NCBI GenBank assembly: GCA_021613535.1
Contig: CP075494.1
Location: 5,456,001 to 5,520,000 of the forward strand
DNA: 64,000 bases
Reading direction: 5' to 3'
From: Adineta vaga
Lineage: Eukaryota; Rotifera
The position numbers were made by a program, and so were the translations under genes. The notes under the pieces were generated by a model. The model had not been told where the DNA came from, did no database searches, and saw only the letters and a list, made by a program, of their open reading frames with translations. Shown here piece after piece: positions 23,174 through 34,437 of the stretch. The first letter of the stretch is position 1. Every line of letters starts with the position of its first letter.

Positions 23174-26100
23174 TTACAAAAACCACATATCATCAGAAAT
23201 TTTGGTATCCAACATCATTAGTTCTGTCTTGATATCATCAAGAGAATAATCTTCAGAATCCTCATTTTCTTCGCCAATACTAAAAATATCATCAATGAGA
23301 ACATTATCAATTATAGTGATATAATACCTTTCTGCATCTTCATCTTTACCATATCGAAGTGCTCGTGAAGCATAAGCTGCTAGATGAGCATAATGAACTG
23401 GAGCTGGGATGGAAACAGACTTTGTACAACGCATATCTGTATGACATAACTATAAAAAATACAATTGATATTAAAATTCTACCTAAATTTGTGTTACACT
23501 AAAGAAAAGAGCAAATCAACTCACCCAATAAGTAAGTTGTTGTATATCATCACTACTGAATTGGTTGTCATCATGAATAACATGATATAAAGCCGGTCGT
23601 GACGTACCCTTTCTAGAATGATCCAAATTATGAGAACAATCGAGAAAATATAAATACTAACATTGCTTTTTGTGAGCATAGATAAAAATCAAATTGAAAA
23701 GGATGTGTTATTTCTTGATCGATAACCGTGCCTGGTTCGACATTTAATGTTTGGTTATTATCATACAGAAAGAAACGTGTATTATGACGCTTTTTTACTA
23801 CAATAAAAGTCAATTGTGGAACTGATCCATTTGGATAAATTTCTAATATAGAAGAGAAAAAAAACGAAGTTATAAATGTATTTGCAAGATTTTCAAAACT
23901 TACGACGACAAATATTTTTAATTTCAGTAACTTCGTAATCGAGTACTTTTTGATATTGTCCATCATCAACACCATCCCGATAAAAGATAATTTTATTGGG
24001 AAAACGACCACCGTGACTATTAGCGAATATTTCGAGTAATTGTTTCACCATATTGCCTAATTCTTTGATAATTTCAACGGAACAACGACCTTTTTTGGGA
24101 TATTCTATGAATTAAAAAGTTGTTATCATAGACAAAGAAGTAAAATCAAAAATAAACATACGTTCACACAGTCGAGATGCATACAAACTGTTTGTTGCAT
24201 CTCGAGAACCAACAACTGCAGCAATGGAAGGACGATCTGTTGAGCAAGTTGAATGAGTTACCTGAACAAAAACAAATTCAAATGATGACAAGTCTTTTGT
24301 TTCAGTAATCTATCACTTACATCAGCTCCAAAAAACATGAAGAGATCTTCTCTGGAAGAGCGACTTAAAGCTGTTTTTATATTGACGACACCATTGATAC
24401 CGCCCAATTTTCCATTAATTTTTTGGCTAATATTTTCCGCATCTAGAAAAAAACAACAACCACCATATATTCATTCTTCGTACTCGAACAAAGTTTAATT
24501 CTTCTCTGTACACATAAAGAGTTTGCCAATATTTCTCTCTAAAGCTTGATAATTAACGCATTGAGTCATTAAACCAATGGATCGATTGGAATATTGTTTA
24601 ACATAGTCATAAACTCTGGCTGAATCAGAGCTTTTTAGAATAACAATAGCCAATTGCCATCGTTGCTCACTGGCTTTATCTAAAGCTTTCGTAATTTGAT
24701 TTTCTGATGTTCCTTCGATCGTTAATGATAAAGCACTATTAATGATGAAACCAGCTTTTTCAAGTAACTAAAATGAAATGAACACATAGATCGAAAAAAC
24801 TGTACTGAACATATAAAATCTTACGTTTGGAAATTGATTTTGAAATTCTCGTAGAACACCATTCGTATGTCCATCAGGTCTATCACCAAAATAGATTATA
24901 CCCCAACTATTAATAGGTGGTGTTGATAAAAACCAATTTTTGATTCGCCATTGACCACCGTGAACAGACTCCATTACTTCGCCTTGACCTCGACGACGAT
25001 ATTTTATGGTAGGTGGTGAGATAACTCGTGCTATACATAATCAAATATACATCTATCTATTACTATGAAAAGTGAACAATTACCTTTCAGTTTCAGCATC
25101 TCTTTGTCATGTACATGAATATTTAATTCTTTGAGATATCGATCTCTATCAAATTGATTATTGCGTACGATTTTCATAATTTCATCATAGCGTTGATCTG
25201 GTCTGAGAATACTATTTTTTGAAACAGAACCTCGTTGTACTTTATCCAATGGTCGTACTGCACGTTGCCATTCCACAATCTGAAATAAATTTTAAAAATT
25301 CGTTTTATTGTCAGACAGAAGAACTAATAAACTTACAGAGACTACTTCCATTGGTAACCAATTCGGTTTATTCAAATGTCCTTTCGTTCCATTAATACAA
25401 GGCAACGATGGATACATAAGTTTCCGATACTGTTTACCAAAGTAATCTGCGACGCTGATTTCTTCACCAACACTCGCACCTGCTGTCTCGTCATTATCGC
25501 CACGACGAAACATCAGTTGATTGGCAGGACGACCAAAATCATGAAATCGATAGAACAGCCTACGACCTGTATGCATTGTATCGACTAACCAAAACAAAAA
25601 AGAAGATTTCTGAAGATGAACAGCGGAGTATTCTTAACTTACTTTGTAAATTTCGAATATTTTTTGCCAAGACATCTAATTCATTCTTATGAATACCTCT
25701 AGTAATATCTCTTCGTAAATATTGAGTAGCAAAATCAACGAATTTATTTGGCATATAGAAGCATGTAAATGTCAGATTGATATTTATCGTCGGTCCATTT
25801 TGGGTCAAAAATAAAGCTTGATAAAATCCTTTGGCCATACCACGTCCATCACCTATGCATGAAAAGCATTATTTCAATGAATGATGGAACAAAAAAACTA
25901 AGAAACTAACCCATATCCTCGAGTTGTCGACGTCGATCATAGAATTGATTTCGAATAGCAATCAAATCATTTCGAGCACGCTGCTTAAACAATGTTTCAA
26001 TTATTCGAATAGTTTCTTGTGGTCGATGAGTCGTCTTCTGTCGGATATAATCATGTATGTTTTGAATGCGATTTTGTCCAACAAGATCACATTTGGTTAA

Positions 26101-26812
26101 TTGAAACACTTTCATATCATCACCTTTGCCTAATTTCACTTGTATAGGCAATTTTATTTCAGGCAACATGTCTTTCGTATATATCGTCTTTCCTTCATCA
26201 TACCTAAGAAACAAAACAAATCGGGTTCATTTTTATAAATGTTCAACTACAATATAATAAAGACTTACCATATAGTAGGAAAATCTTTTCTTTCTTTCAC
26301 TATCGTTTGTACAACTTCCCATCGATCATCTTTACGTGCTTCACAAGACTTGTTATTCCGAAAGATTATAATTATGTCAATATCGTATTGATAGACAGTC
26401 GCATCGTCAATATCGACACGAAAATGGTTAGAATATACATCTACCACTTGACCTTTTTGACCACCCCTATCAGGTCGATGAACCGGATTTAAATTTGCAG
26501 TATCAGGTACTGCTGAGCATAGGGTTCGACGAGAAGGTCGTTGATGAACGCTTTTAGAACGAGCATTTTTAGCAACTGTGGATGCCTCATTCACAGACAA
26601 ACTATTCATCGATTCAGTTAATGTTGGATATGCACTTGACGAACGTGTACTTGCTTGAAAAGTTTTAAATGAATTTTCATCAGTAGTTTTGGATGATGCA
26701 TCAACTCTTCCCACTGGTCGTAATTCACCTTTATCTAAATGACAAAACGATTATTTTCATTCAAAATGTGAAATTCTAGTATTTTACGTTTACGATAACC
26801 ACGTCCTGCCAT
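23174..26812 (-). CDS. Argonaute (AGO clade), full-length, slicer residues intact
   Basis: Fourteen exons join in a single frame to 955 residues: 26812-26788, 26734-26269, 26203-25911, 25852-25643, 25584-25337, 25279-25084, 25030-24825, 24767-24512, 24442-24321, 24261-24162, 24104-23904, 23842-23662, 23612-23525 and 23449-23174. Introns are about 40-90 bp and all phases close. After a Ser-rich N-terminal region come the N domain, linker, PAZ (about 330-450), MID (about 550-650) and PIWI (to about 920). The RNase H-like tetrad is complete: D674 in FFGAD, E718 in CSVEIIKEL, D751 in FYRDGVDDGQ and H886 in VHYAHLAAY. GTSRPALYHV and SIPAPVHYAHLAAYASRALRY are AGO-like rather than PIWI-clade. It should load small RNAs and cut matching targets. 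Bdelloids carry many Argonautes; which small RNA it uses is unknown. Confidence 0.93.
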
Positions 26813-27843
26813 ATTTAGTTAAAAAGCGAATGTGACCCTTAATGAAATTTATGTGATTCAATATATGCATAAAAATAAACATATATATCATCTACCTTCG
26901 AGCAAAAACAAACAATTGTTCTTCGTTACAACAATGTACAACAAATTGTATATCTGAAATATCAAACTTTATTGATACTTATAATTAATATTAAATGTAA
27001 TCATCTCATCTTTCTCTGTCTTTATATAGGTTGCTCACTGGGAAAAAAACCAGTGTACAAAGCATACACTGAAAGCAGATGAGTCATTCTGTTGTAAAAA
27101 AAAACATTGCGAAAGAGTAGATGCAATTGTTATTCCGAAGAGAGAGAGAGAGAGTACTATTTTTTCCAGCTGGTAAATATTTTCATTAAACATAAAAAAG
27201 TTATTAAATTCGAAACCTTTTCGAGATATTACTATATCATTATCCAATCATCGAGGCATAACTTTTTTTTATTAATAATCGAACATCATATGTCTTGACA
27301 TTAAGAAATATTCTAATCTTGAACAATTGCCACACAATACATAGTCTTTCTCTCAGCTACTTAAAAATACTCATATTCTTATTGAAAGAAATGTAATACT
27401 ATGCTGTTTTTTTCTCTCATCATTTTGCGTGTTTATATCAAATGCATTAACTAATATCAACCATAACGCCCATACACTTATCACAATACATCGAATTTAA
27501 TTGTATTCCTATACTTAAAGAAAAGACTACAGATATCAACTAGTTAATATCATGCTTCTATTTTGGATTACCACCCACATGAGAGTGTGGTACTTGTTTC
27601 CTTAAAGCTACATACAATGAATGATTCATCGTTTTCTTCGTTCTGTTGACAATGCAGAACGAGAAATAGAGAAAAATACTCGCGTCATTTTTTTTCTTTC
27701 TTTCCTGTATATGCGTCATGCTTTTCTATGCGTGTTTTTTGCTACGTCATGCTCACAAATACACTATCAAAGTTGCCTATAAAAATGAACGTTTTTTGTT
27801 CAAGCATTCAGTCAAGCTTTGTTTATTTACATTTCAACGTACA
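26813..27843. other. Divergent promoter region of Argonaute and pirin
   Basis: About 1 kb separates the Argonaute and pirin start codons, which point away from each other. A (GA)n run lies at about 27138-27154. No additional gene is supported. An ATG at 27718, in frame with pirin, would add 42 residues with no pirin-family counterpart. Confidence 0.45.
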
Positions 27844-28605
27844 ATGTCTTCACAAATCAAAATTAGTCGACGACCTTCAAATGAACGTGGACATGCTGAT
27901 CATGGTTGGTTAAAAAGTTTTCATACATGGTCATTCGCATCTTATCATGATCCACATTTTTCTCATCATGGTTGTCTTCGTGTTTTAAATGAAGATCGTG
28001 TTCAACCAACATCAGGTTTTGATACACATTCTCATCAAGAATATGAAATCTTTTCATATATTGTTGATGGTGAATTACAACATAAAGATTCTATGGGTAA
28101 TACAGAAATCATTCATCGTGGTGAAGTTCAATTTACATCAGCTGGCACTGGTATTCAACATTCAGAATATAATGTTAATAAATCTTTATGGGTTCATTTT
28201 ATTCAAATATGGGTGAAACCAAATCAATCCAAACTTCGACCATCTTATACAACAAAAAAATGGTCGGATAATGATAAACTCAATCGACTTTGTTTATTGA
28301 TTGATGATATTAAAAATATCAATAAGGATATAATTCCTATACATGCATCATTATCCATGTATGCTAGCATATTAGAACAAAATCAATCAATTGAACATCA
28401 ATTTCAAAGATCAAAAGGATATATTCATTTAATAATGCGAAGTGGATATAAAGTAAATAATGGGGCAAAACTTCGATTGGGAGATGGTACTATTTTAGAA
28501 GAAGGTGATGGTGCATTTATTACTTGTGACAAAAATCAAAGTAAATTAACAATTGAAAATATCGGATTAATTAATGCTGAATTTTTGTTATTTGATCTTG
28601 ATTAA
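27844..28605 (+). CDS. Pirin family protein
   Basis: A single exon encodes 253 residues from ATG 27844, chosen because the pirin domain starts within ten residues. The four metal ligands of pirin are present: H62 and H64 in THSHQEYE and H106 with E108 in QHSEYN. The second cupin barrel (about 170-253) is less conserved, as usual. Pirins are cupin iron proteins; some act as quercetinases, and animal pirin is a nuclear redox-sensing cofactor of NF-kB. The spacing of the ligands equals that of human pirin offset by about five. The absence of introns leaves bacterial or fungal ancestry open. It is followed after 250 bp by the ADP-ribosylglycohydrolase gene on the same strand. Confidence 0.9.
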   Translation: MSSQIKISRRPSNERGHADHGWLKSFHTWSFASYHDPHFSHHGCLRVLNEDRVQPTSGFDTHSHQEYEIFSYIVDGELQHKDSMGNTEIIHRGEVQFTSAGTGIQHSEYNVNKSLWVHFIQIWVKPNQSKLRPSYTTKKWSDNDKLNRLCLLIDDIKNINKDIIPIHASLSMYASILEQNQSIEHQFQRSKGYIHLIMRSGYKVNNGAKLRLGDGTILEEGDGAFITCDKNQSKLTIENIGLINAEFLLFDLD

Positions 28606-28855
28606 ATATTGCATTTTTTTCCTGTTTTTTGCATCTATTCTCACAATAAAATTCATCATACTGTTACTTATTCTATAAACATGTGACAAAAAAAATGTGT
28701 TCCGTCAAAAGAGCACCTGACTAAAACAAAAAAAAATAAGCTCTTTTTTCTCGTCATCGCACGGAATATAGTTGCACAACGACATCTTATTTTTCATGGA
28801 ACATGTAATCATAAAAATGAATAAAACAGATTTTATTCTAGATTGATCGTTTCAA

Positions 28856-29998
28856 ATGACGCTTCAGTTTCCTTCTCCGTATGATAAAATACTTCCTGAT
28901 AAAATAAAGATCGTTTTACCTTCATCCGATGCACTTAATTCTACTATTGTTAATCGTATTACTGGTTCTTTAATTGGTCTTGCAGTAGGCGATGCTCTTG
29001 GGGCTAGTGTTGAATTTCGTCCACGAGATTATCTTATCAAAAATCCCGTTGAAGATATGCAAACTGGTGGTACGTGGAATTTGAAGGCAGGTCAATGGAC
29101 GGATGATACCTCAATGGCACTATGTCTTGCATCATCTCTCATTACTCATAAAGGTTTTAATTCGTATGATCAAATGGTTCGTTATAAATGGTGGTATAAA
29201 CATGGTTATTTATCATCTACAGGACATTGTTTTGATATTGGTAATGCTACTCGTGCAGCATTAGAAGAATTTTATCGTCGTCAAAATGTTATGAAGAGAA
29301 GTAGGAAATTACATACTGATTTCGATGTTGATCAATTATCAATTGAAGTGATAAAAAAAGAAAAGTTTGATGTTAATTGTAGTCGGCCAGGTGTTGCTGG
29401 AAATGGAGCTCTAATGCGACTTGCTCCTGTGCCACTATTTTTCTATCAAGTACCTTCGCTTGCTATTGAATTATCTGGTCGAAGTGCACGCCTTACACAT
29501 GGTAATATATTAGCTATTGATGCCTGTCGTTATTATGGAGCTTTAATTGTTGCTGCTGTTCACGGTGAATCTAAGGAACAATTACTTAGTGATACATTTT
29601 ATGATGATCATAAATTATGGTTTGGTACAGAAACACTTCATTCAGATATAATGAGTATTGCAAATGGATCTTATAAACAATCAAAAGGTTACAAGGATGG
29701 AATTCGCGGAAAAGGTTTTGTTGTTTTTACACTTCAAGCAGCTTTATGGGCATTTTGGAGTACAGATTCATTTGAAAAAGGTGTTATCAATGCTGTTAAT
29801 TTAGGTGATGATACTGATACTACAGCCGCTATTTATGGACAATTAGCCGGCGCATATTATGGTTATAATAGTATTCCAGATAAATGGACGGATAAACTTT
29901 ATGCTCATCGATTTATTGAATGTATTGCTCAATGGTTACAAGTGTTAAGTTATTCAGAGACTACAGAAACTGCACATTCGCAATCCAACCAAGTCTAA
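28856..29998 (+). CDS. ADP-ribosylglycohydrolase (ARH/DraG family)
   Basis: A single exon encodes 380 residues. The N-terminal block IVNRITGSLIGLAVGDALGA (31-50) and the metal-binding GQWTDDTSMALC (79-90) are the first DraG/ARH signatures. The second metal site is at 315-336, NLGDDTDTTAAIYGQLAGAYYG, with D318, D319 and D321. Together these bind two Mg or Mn ions that cleave ADP-ribose from arginine or serine, or in some members act on free ADP-ribose compounds. The middle carries GVAGNGALMRLAPVP, also typical. The gene lies about 460 bp upstream of the TPR-ART gene on the same strand, so a possible eraser sits beside a possible writer. The target linkage is not predictable from sequence alone. 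Confidence 0.92.
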   Translation: MTLQFPSPYDKILPDKIKIVLPSSDALNSTIVNRITGSLIGLAVGDALGASVEFRPRDYLIKNPVEDMQTGGTWNLKAGQWTDDTSMALCLASSLITHKGFNSYDQMVRYKWWYKHGYLSSTGHCFDIGNATRAALEEFYRRQNVMKRSRKLHTDFDVDQLSIEVIKKEKFDVNCSRPGVAGNGALMRLAPVPLFFYQVPSLAIELSGRSARLTHGNILAIDACRYYGALIVAAVHGESKEQLLSDTFYDDHKLWFGTETLHSDIMSIANGSYKQSKGYKDGIRGKGFVVFTLQAALWAFWSTDSFEKGVINAVNLGDDTDTTAAIYGQLAGAYYGYNSIPDKWTDKLYAHRFIECIAQWLQVLSYSETTETAHSQSNQV

Positions 29999-30459
29999 AA
30001 ACAAAGATACAAGCTAAACTATGAAATCAGCAATGAGCCTTTGCACAAGGACTTTTTAATTTTTTTGTAAATACGAAAAACTGGAAAATACAAACTATTA
30101 TAATGGCGTCTCAAACAAAAAAAAACACACGATTATAAATAAGATCGGTCGTTGTTTTTTAATTTTAAATATAGCAAACACAATTCTATACTTCCTACCA
30201 TAAAAAAAATGAATCCAATATTGATCGAGGATTGATGTTGTTACAAGAAATACTTTTTCTTCTCTGAAAAAGTGTGAGAAGAAGAAAAATCTTTTTACAG
30301 TTTATTTGCACAAAAAAGAAAGTACGTTGACAGTTTTGATTTTTAACAAAATAAAGGTAAGTTTTTATAGTCGCAAATGTCTGATTCAGAAGAGAGAAGT
30401 CTGGCAGTTGTTTTTACTATTTAATTCACAAGTTTCTGATTTAAATTATACTAGTAATC
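29999..30459. other. Intergenic, upstream of the TPR-ART gene
   Basis: Contains poly-A rich and AT-rich sequence. No coding segment is supported. It presumably holds the promoter and leader of the TPR-ART gene. Confidence 0.4.
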
Positions 30460-33400
30460 ATGGGTTGTTCCATTTCGAAAGCAGCTCAAACGACAGACTC
30501 GTCCATAGCCGTAATCAATCCTAATTATCCAATAAAAAGAATATCTACTTCTTCAGTACACAGTGATTTATCAACAAAAATAAGTAGCGTTTCAGTTCAA
30601 AAGGTCACTACATCCATTACTCGAGAGAATCAATCTGCTAGTCCTATACAAGATGCACAACAAGACAATACTGGAGATTATATTATACTATGGATTGATT
30701 CAAATTTCAATGAAACTAAAGACAAACATCAAGATTTACTCAATAAACTTCAATGTATAACTAGTTTAGTGTATCCATGTACGAATTCAAATGAATGTAT
30801 CACATACGTCAATAATTTTGAAACGAAGAAAATATTTCTGATCATATCTGACACTTCGGTTAAGACACTCATAACAGCTATTCATGACAAACCTCAAATT
30901 GAATATATTTATATATTAATTCATGGAAAAGAACAAAAATTAGAATCAATGGCTAAATTACGATTCTTCATCGATATGGAAAGTATTAGTAATAAAATCA
31001 AATCGGATATTAATCGAATGAATTTCACTCCAATTAGTATCGTATCTAAGACAACGAAATCAAAACATTCATCAAGTGATCTCGATCCATCATTTATCTA
31101 TACATTGTTGTTGAAAGAAATTCTTCTAGAAACTGAATACAATGAGAACGCAAAAAATGAATTTGTTGAATATTGCCGTCAGAAATTTCATGAAGAACAA
31201 GATCACAAACAATTGGCTTCTTTAGATGAATTTGATAAGGAATATCATCATGATATCGCTATTCGTTGGTATACAAAAGATTGTTTTCTTTATCTAATAT
31301 TAAATGCAGCACTTCGCAATCAAGATGTGGAGAAAATCATGAAATTAGGATTTTTTGTACGCGATCTTCATGAACAGATAACAACATTATATGAAGAGCA
31401 ACGAACAAAATCAGCGCCACCAGAAATGCTTTATCGAGGTCAGGCTTTATCATACGATGTACTCGAGAAACTACAGAAGAATTCCGGAGGTCTTTTCTCG
31501 TTCAATAGTTTCCTTTCTACAAGTATTAGTCTTGTTAAATCGCAAGATTTTGCAGCTCGAGTAAATTGTACGAAACAGGATGTTCGAATTTGTTTTAAAA
31601 TAGAAGTCGATCCATCGATAACAACAGTTCCATTTGCTAACATCGAAGAAAACAGTGAATTCAAACATGAAAAAGAATTTCTTTTTTCTATGCATACTAT
31701 TTTTCGTATCAAAACTGTTGAAAAAATTTCACCAGAAACATGGCATGTCAATCTAGTTTTGGTTGATGGTAATGATTCACAAGTGAAGAAATTGATAGAT
31801 TATTTTCGGAAAGAAATTGCTGGAAAGACGTCTTGGGAACGATTGGGACAATTAATGCTTCAAATGGGTGAATTGGACCATGCAGAAAAAATCTTTCAAC
31901 CTCAACTGAATGGTAACGACGATCAAGAACAGTACGATCCAGCTCATATTCATCATCAACTTGGATTTATCTATAATGAACGTGGTGAATATCAAAGGGC
32001 GCTTGATTCCTATAGAAAAACATTAGAAATTCGACTACAATCTGATCATTCGGACGATCCAATACTCGTACCGACTTACAATAATATTGCTGCAGTACAT
32101 AAGTCAATGGGTAATCATTCATTGGCACTCACATCCTATGAACAAGTATTGAATATTGTCAGAAATTCTCAACCTTGTGATCATTATCTACTAGCTGTGA
32201 CTTATAATAATCTCGGAAATGTGTATAATTCAATGGGTAATTATTCAACTGCATTAGACTTTTTCGAAAAATCTCTTCATCTACGTGAAAAATATCTTCC
32301 ATCCAATCATCCTGATATAGGTGCCATCCATAATAATATAGGTGCAGTTTATACTTCTATGGAAAGATATCCCGAAGCACTCCTGAACTATGATAAAGCA
32401 CTAGAAATTCAAAAGATATCTCTTTCATCGAATCATCCAGCTATAGCTACTACTTATATGAACAAAGGATCAGTATACAATTCCATGGGAGATCATGAGC
32501 GTGCACTTTCCAATTACAAAGACGCTTTAGAAATTCAACGTAAATCATCACAAACAAATCATCCAGATCGTGCTTTAAATTACAACAACATTGGTTCTGT
32601 TTATTTAGCTATGAGAGAGTATTCAACTGCATTATCATACTATCAAGACGCGTTAAAAATTCAAAAGGAATTGTATAATGAAAATCATCCAATATGTGCA
32701 CTCACTTACAGTAATCTTGGTTCAGCCTATAGTTCATTAAAAAACAAAGAAGAAGCTCTTACATATCACAAGAAGGCATTTGAAATTCAACAAAAATCTC
32801 TTTCTACTGATCATCCGACGTTGGCTAATACGTGTAACAATCTTGGTACAGCTTATAGTAATATGGGTAATGCAGAGAAAGCTTTACCATTATTTCAGCA
32901 AGCACTTTCAATTCAACAGAAATCTCTTCTATCAAATCATTCCAGTCTAGCAATAACTTATAATAATATTGGACTCGCTAATCATTTTATAGGAAACAAT
33001 ACTGAAGCGCAACAATACTGTGAAAAAGCGCTCACTCTTCAACGTAGTTCTCTTCCAAAAAATCATCCATCATTAGCTATAACATACAACAATATTGCTA
33101 CGATCTATAATTCAGACAATAATCATGAGAAAGCATTATCATTTTATCAAAGTGCAATGGAAATTCAACAAAATTCTCTACCAACTGATCATCCAGATTT
33201 AGCTGCTACTTACAACAGTATTGCATCACTCTATCATGAAGTCAATGAATATTCAGATGCTCTAACATATTATGAAAAAGCACTTGAAATTGAAAAAAAA
33301 TTCCTTCCCGAAAACCATGAAGACTTAGATGTTATGTATCATAATATTGCATCGATATATTATGAACAAAAAGATTATTCGAGAGCACTTTGTAATTATA

Positions 33401-34383
33401 AAAAATCGTGCGAAATTAGAGAACAAATTCTCTCACCCAATGATCTTCAACTTGCTTCAATTTATAGTGAAATTGCTCTGATATACAATGCACTGAAAGA
33501 CTATGAAAATGAAATTGTTTTTCATCAAAAAGCTCTAGAAGTTCGTAAAAAATCTCCTTCCACGGATCCGTCATGTTTGGCCACTAATTACGCTAAATTA
33601 GCAGTTGCATACGATAAAAACAAAGATCCTAATAATGCACTTGCCTTTCACGAGAAAGCACTGGAAATTCGAGAGAAAATTCTTCCTCCTAACGATTCAT
33701 TATTGGCGAATACATACAGTAATATCGCATCGACATATTACTCATTGAAAAGATATTTAGAAGCCATCGATTTTCGTCAAAAAACAATCACAATAATCCA
33801 AACACAAACATCCCCAGGTAACGAACGAACTTTAGCCGACAACTATAGTAACGTTGCATCAGCATTTCATGAGTTAAAAGATCATCTCAAAGCGGCGGAT
33901 TTCTATCGAAAAGCAGCAGAAATAAAAGAAAAAATGCTCAATGAAGATGATCCAGTATTAGGAAACGCCTTTACAAGTGTTGCTGTTGCCTACAAATCTG
34001 CAGGCAATCAGCAAGAGGCTCTGCCATTTTATGAGAAAGCACTTGCTGTTCAAAACCGAATATTACCTGTTAATAATCAAGCATTAAATAGTCTGTATAC
34101 TATCATTGGTAGAATTCATCTATCATTAGGAAATACAACAAATGCAACTGAATACTTTGAAAAATCAATTGAAATTCAAGAATCATCATCTACACCGAAT
34201 CTATCGTCATTGGCTACGACATATTTTCATACAGCAATGACTTATGAAGCTTCAAAAGATTACGATACAGCACTCAAATATGCTGAACTTTCAGTAGATA
34301 AAGCTCGTCTCGCATTTGGACCTAATCATCCTGAAGTGAAAAGAAATGAAGAATTTGTCGATAGACTTCGTAAAAAGCAATGA
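30460..34383 (+). CDS. R-S-E type ADP-ribosyltransferase with 19 TPRs and acylation signal
   Basis: A single exon encodes 1307 residues. It begins MGCSISK: Gly2 plus Ser6 fits N-myristoylation and Cys3 palmitoylation, so the protein is probably tethered to membranes. Residues 72-160 look like a flavodoxin/receiver-like alpha-beta fold (ILWIDSNFN, KIFLIISD, YIYILIHG). Residues 210-435 form the ART domain: Arg326 in YRG, STS at 353-355 and the E-x-E pair at 404-406 (EKE), the complete triad of arginine-specific mono-ADP-ribosyltransferases. Nineteen TPR units of 42 residues (about 490-1290), kinesin-light-chain-like with YNNIG and ALxxYxKALEI motifs, should bind a partner. This architecture is recurrent in bdelloids. 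Substrate unknown. Confidence 0.92.
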   Translation: MGCSISKAAQTTDSSIAVINPNYPIKRISTSSVHSDLSTKISSVSVQKVTTSITRENQSASPIQDAQQDNTGDYIILWIDSNFNETKDKHQDLLNKLQCITSLVYPCTNSNECITYVNNFETKKIFLIISDTSVKTLITAIHDKPQIEYIYILIHGKEQKLESMAKLRFFIDMESISNKIKSDINRMNFTPISIVSKTTKSKHSSSDLDPSFIYTLLLKEILLETEYNENAKNEFVEYCRQKFHEEQDHKQLASLDEFDKEYHHDIAIRWYTKDCFLYLILNAALRNQDVEKIMKLGFFVRDLHEQITTLYEEQRTKSAPPEMLYRGQALSYDVLEKLQKNSGGLFSFNSFLSTSISLVKSQDFAARVNCTKQDVRICFKIEVDPSITTVPFANIEENSEFKHEKEFLFSMHTIFRIKTVEKISPETWHVNLVLVDGNDSQVKKLIDYFRKEIAGKTSWERLGQLMLQMGELDHAEKIFQPQLNGNDDQEQYDPAHIHHQLGFIYNERGEYQRALDSYRKTLEIRLQSDHSDDPILVPTYNNIAAVHKSMGNHSLALTSYEQVLNIVRNSQPCDHYLLAVTYNNLGNVYNSMGNYSTALDFFEKSLHLREKYLPSNHPDIGAIHNNIGAVYTSMERYPEALLNYDKALEIQKISLSSNHPAIATTYMNKGSVYNSMGDHERALSNYKDALEIQRKSSQTNHPDRALNYNNIGSVYLAMREYSTALSYYQDALKIQKELYNENHPICALTYSNLGSAYSSLKNKEEALTYHKKAFEIQQKSLSTDHPTLANTCNNLGTAYSNMGNAEKALPLFQQALSIQQKSLLSNHSSLAITYNNIGLANHFIGNNTEAQQYCEKALTLQRSSLPKNHPSLAITYNNIATIYNSDNNHEKALSFYQSAMEIQQNSLPTDHPDLAATYNSIASLYHEVNEYSDALTYYEKALEIEKKFLPENHEDLDVMYHNIASIYYEQKDYSRALCNYKKSCEIREQILSPNDLQLASIYSEIALIYNALKDYENEIVFHQKALEVRKKSPSTDPSCLATNYAKLAVAYDKNKDPNNALAFHEKALEIREKILPPNDSLLANTYSNIASTYYSLKRYLEAIDFRQKTITIIQTQTSPGNERTLADNYSNVASAFHELKDHLKAADFYRKAAEIKEKMLNEDDPVLGNAFTSVAVAYKSAGNQQEALPFYEKALAVQNRILPVNNQALNSLYTIIGRIHLSLGNTTNATEYFEKSIEIQESSSTPNLSSLATTYFHTAMTYEASKDYDTALKYAELSVDKARLAFGPNHPEVKRNEEFVDRLRKKQ
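31930..34330 (+). repeat. 19 tandem 126-bp TPR-coding repeats
   Basis: The C-terminal two thirds of the ART-TPR gene is a 42-codon periodic array. Units are diverged but keep the helix-A N-N-(I/L)-(G/A) core and the helix-B A-L pair. Tandem repeats of this kind readily gain or lose units by unequal exchange. Confidence 0.8.
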
Positions 34384-34437
34384 GCTTGTAATTAAATTAT
34401 TCAAATTAAAAACAAAAGTACATAACAAAACATATTA

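Noticed and set aside
27107-27298. Short ORF with a GAGAGA-encoded charged stretch
   Set aside because: Its frame is created by the GA microsatellite; there is no domain or splice context.
27718-27843. 42-residue N-terminal extension of pirin
   Set aside because: The pirin domain begins right after ATG 27844; the extension has no family counterpart and shows no clear signal or transit peptide.
31440-31751. Minus-strand ORF of 103 codons inside the TPR-ART gene
   Set aside because: It is antisense to the well-supported ART domain and is a shadow frame with no homology signal.
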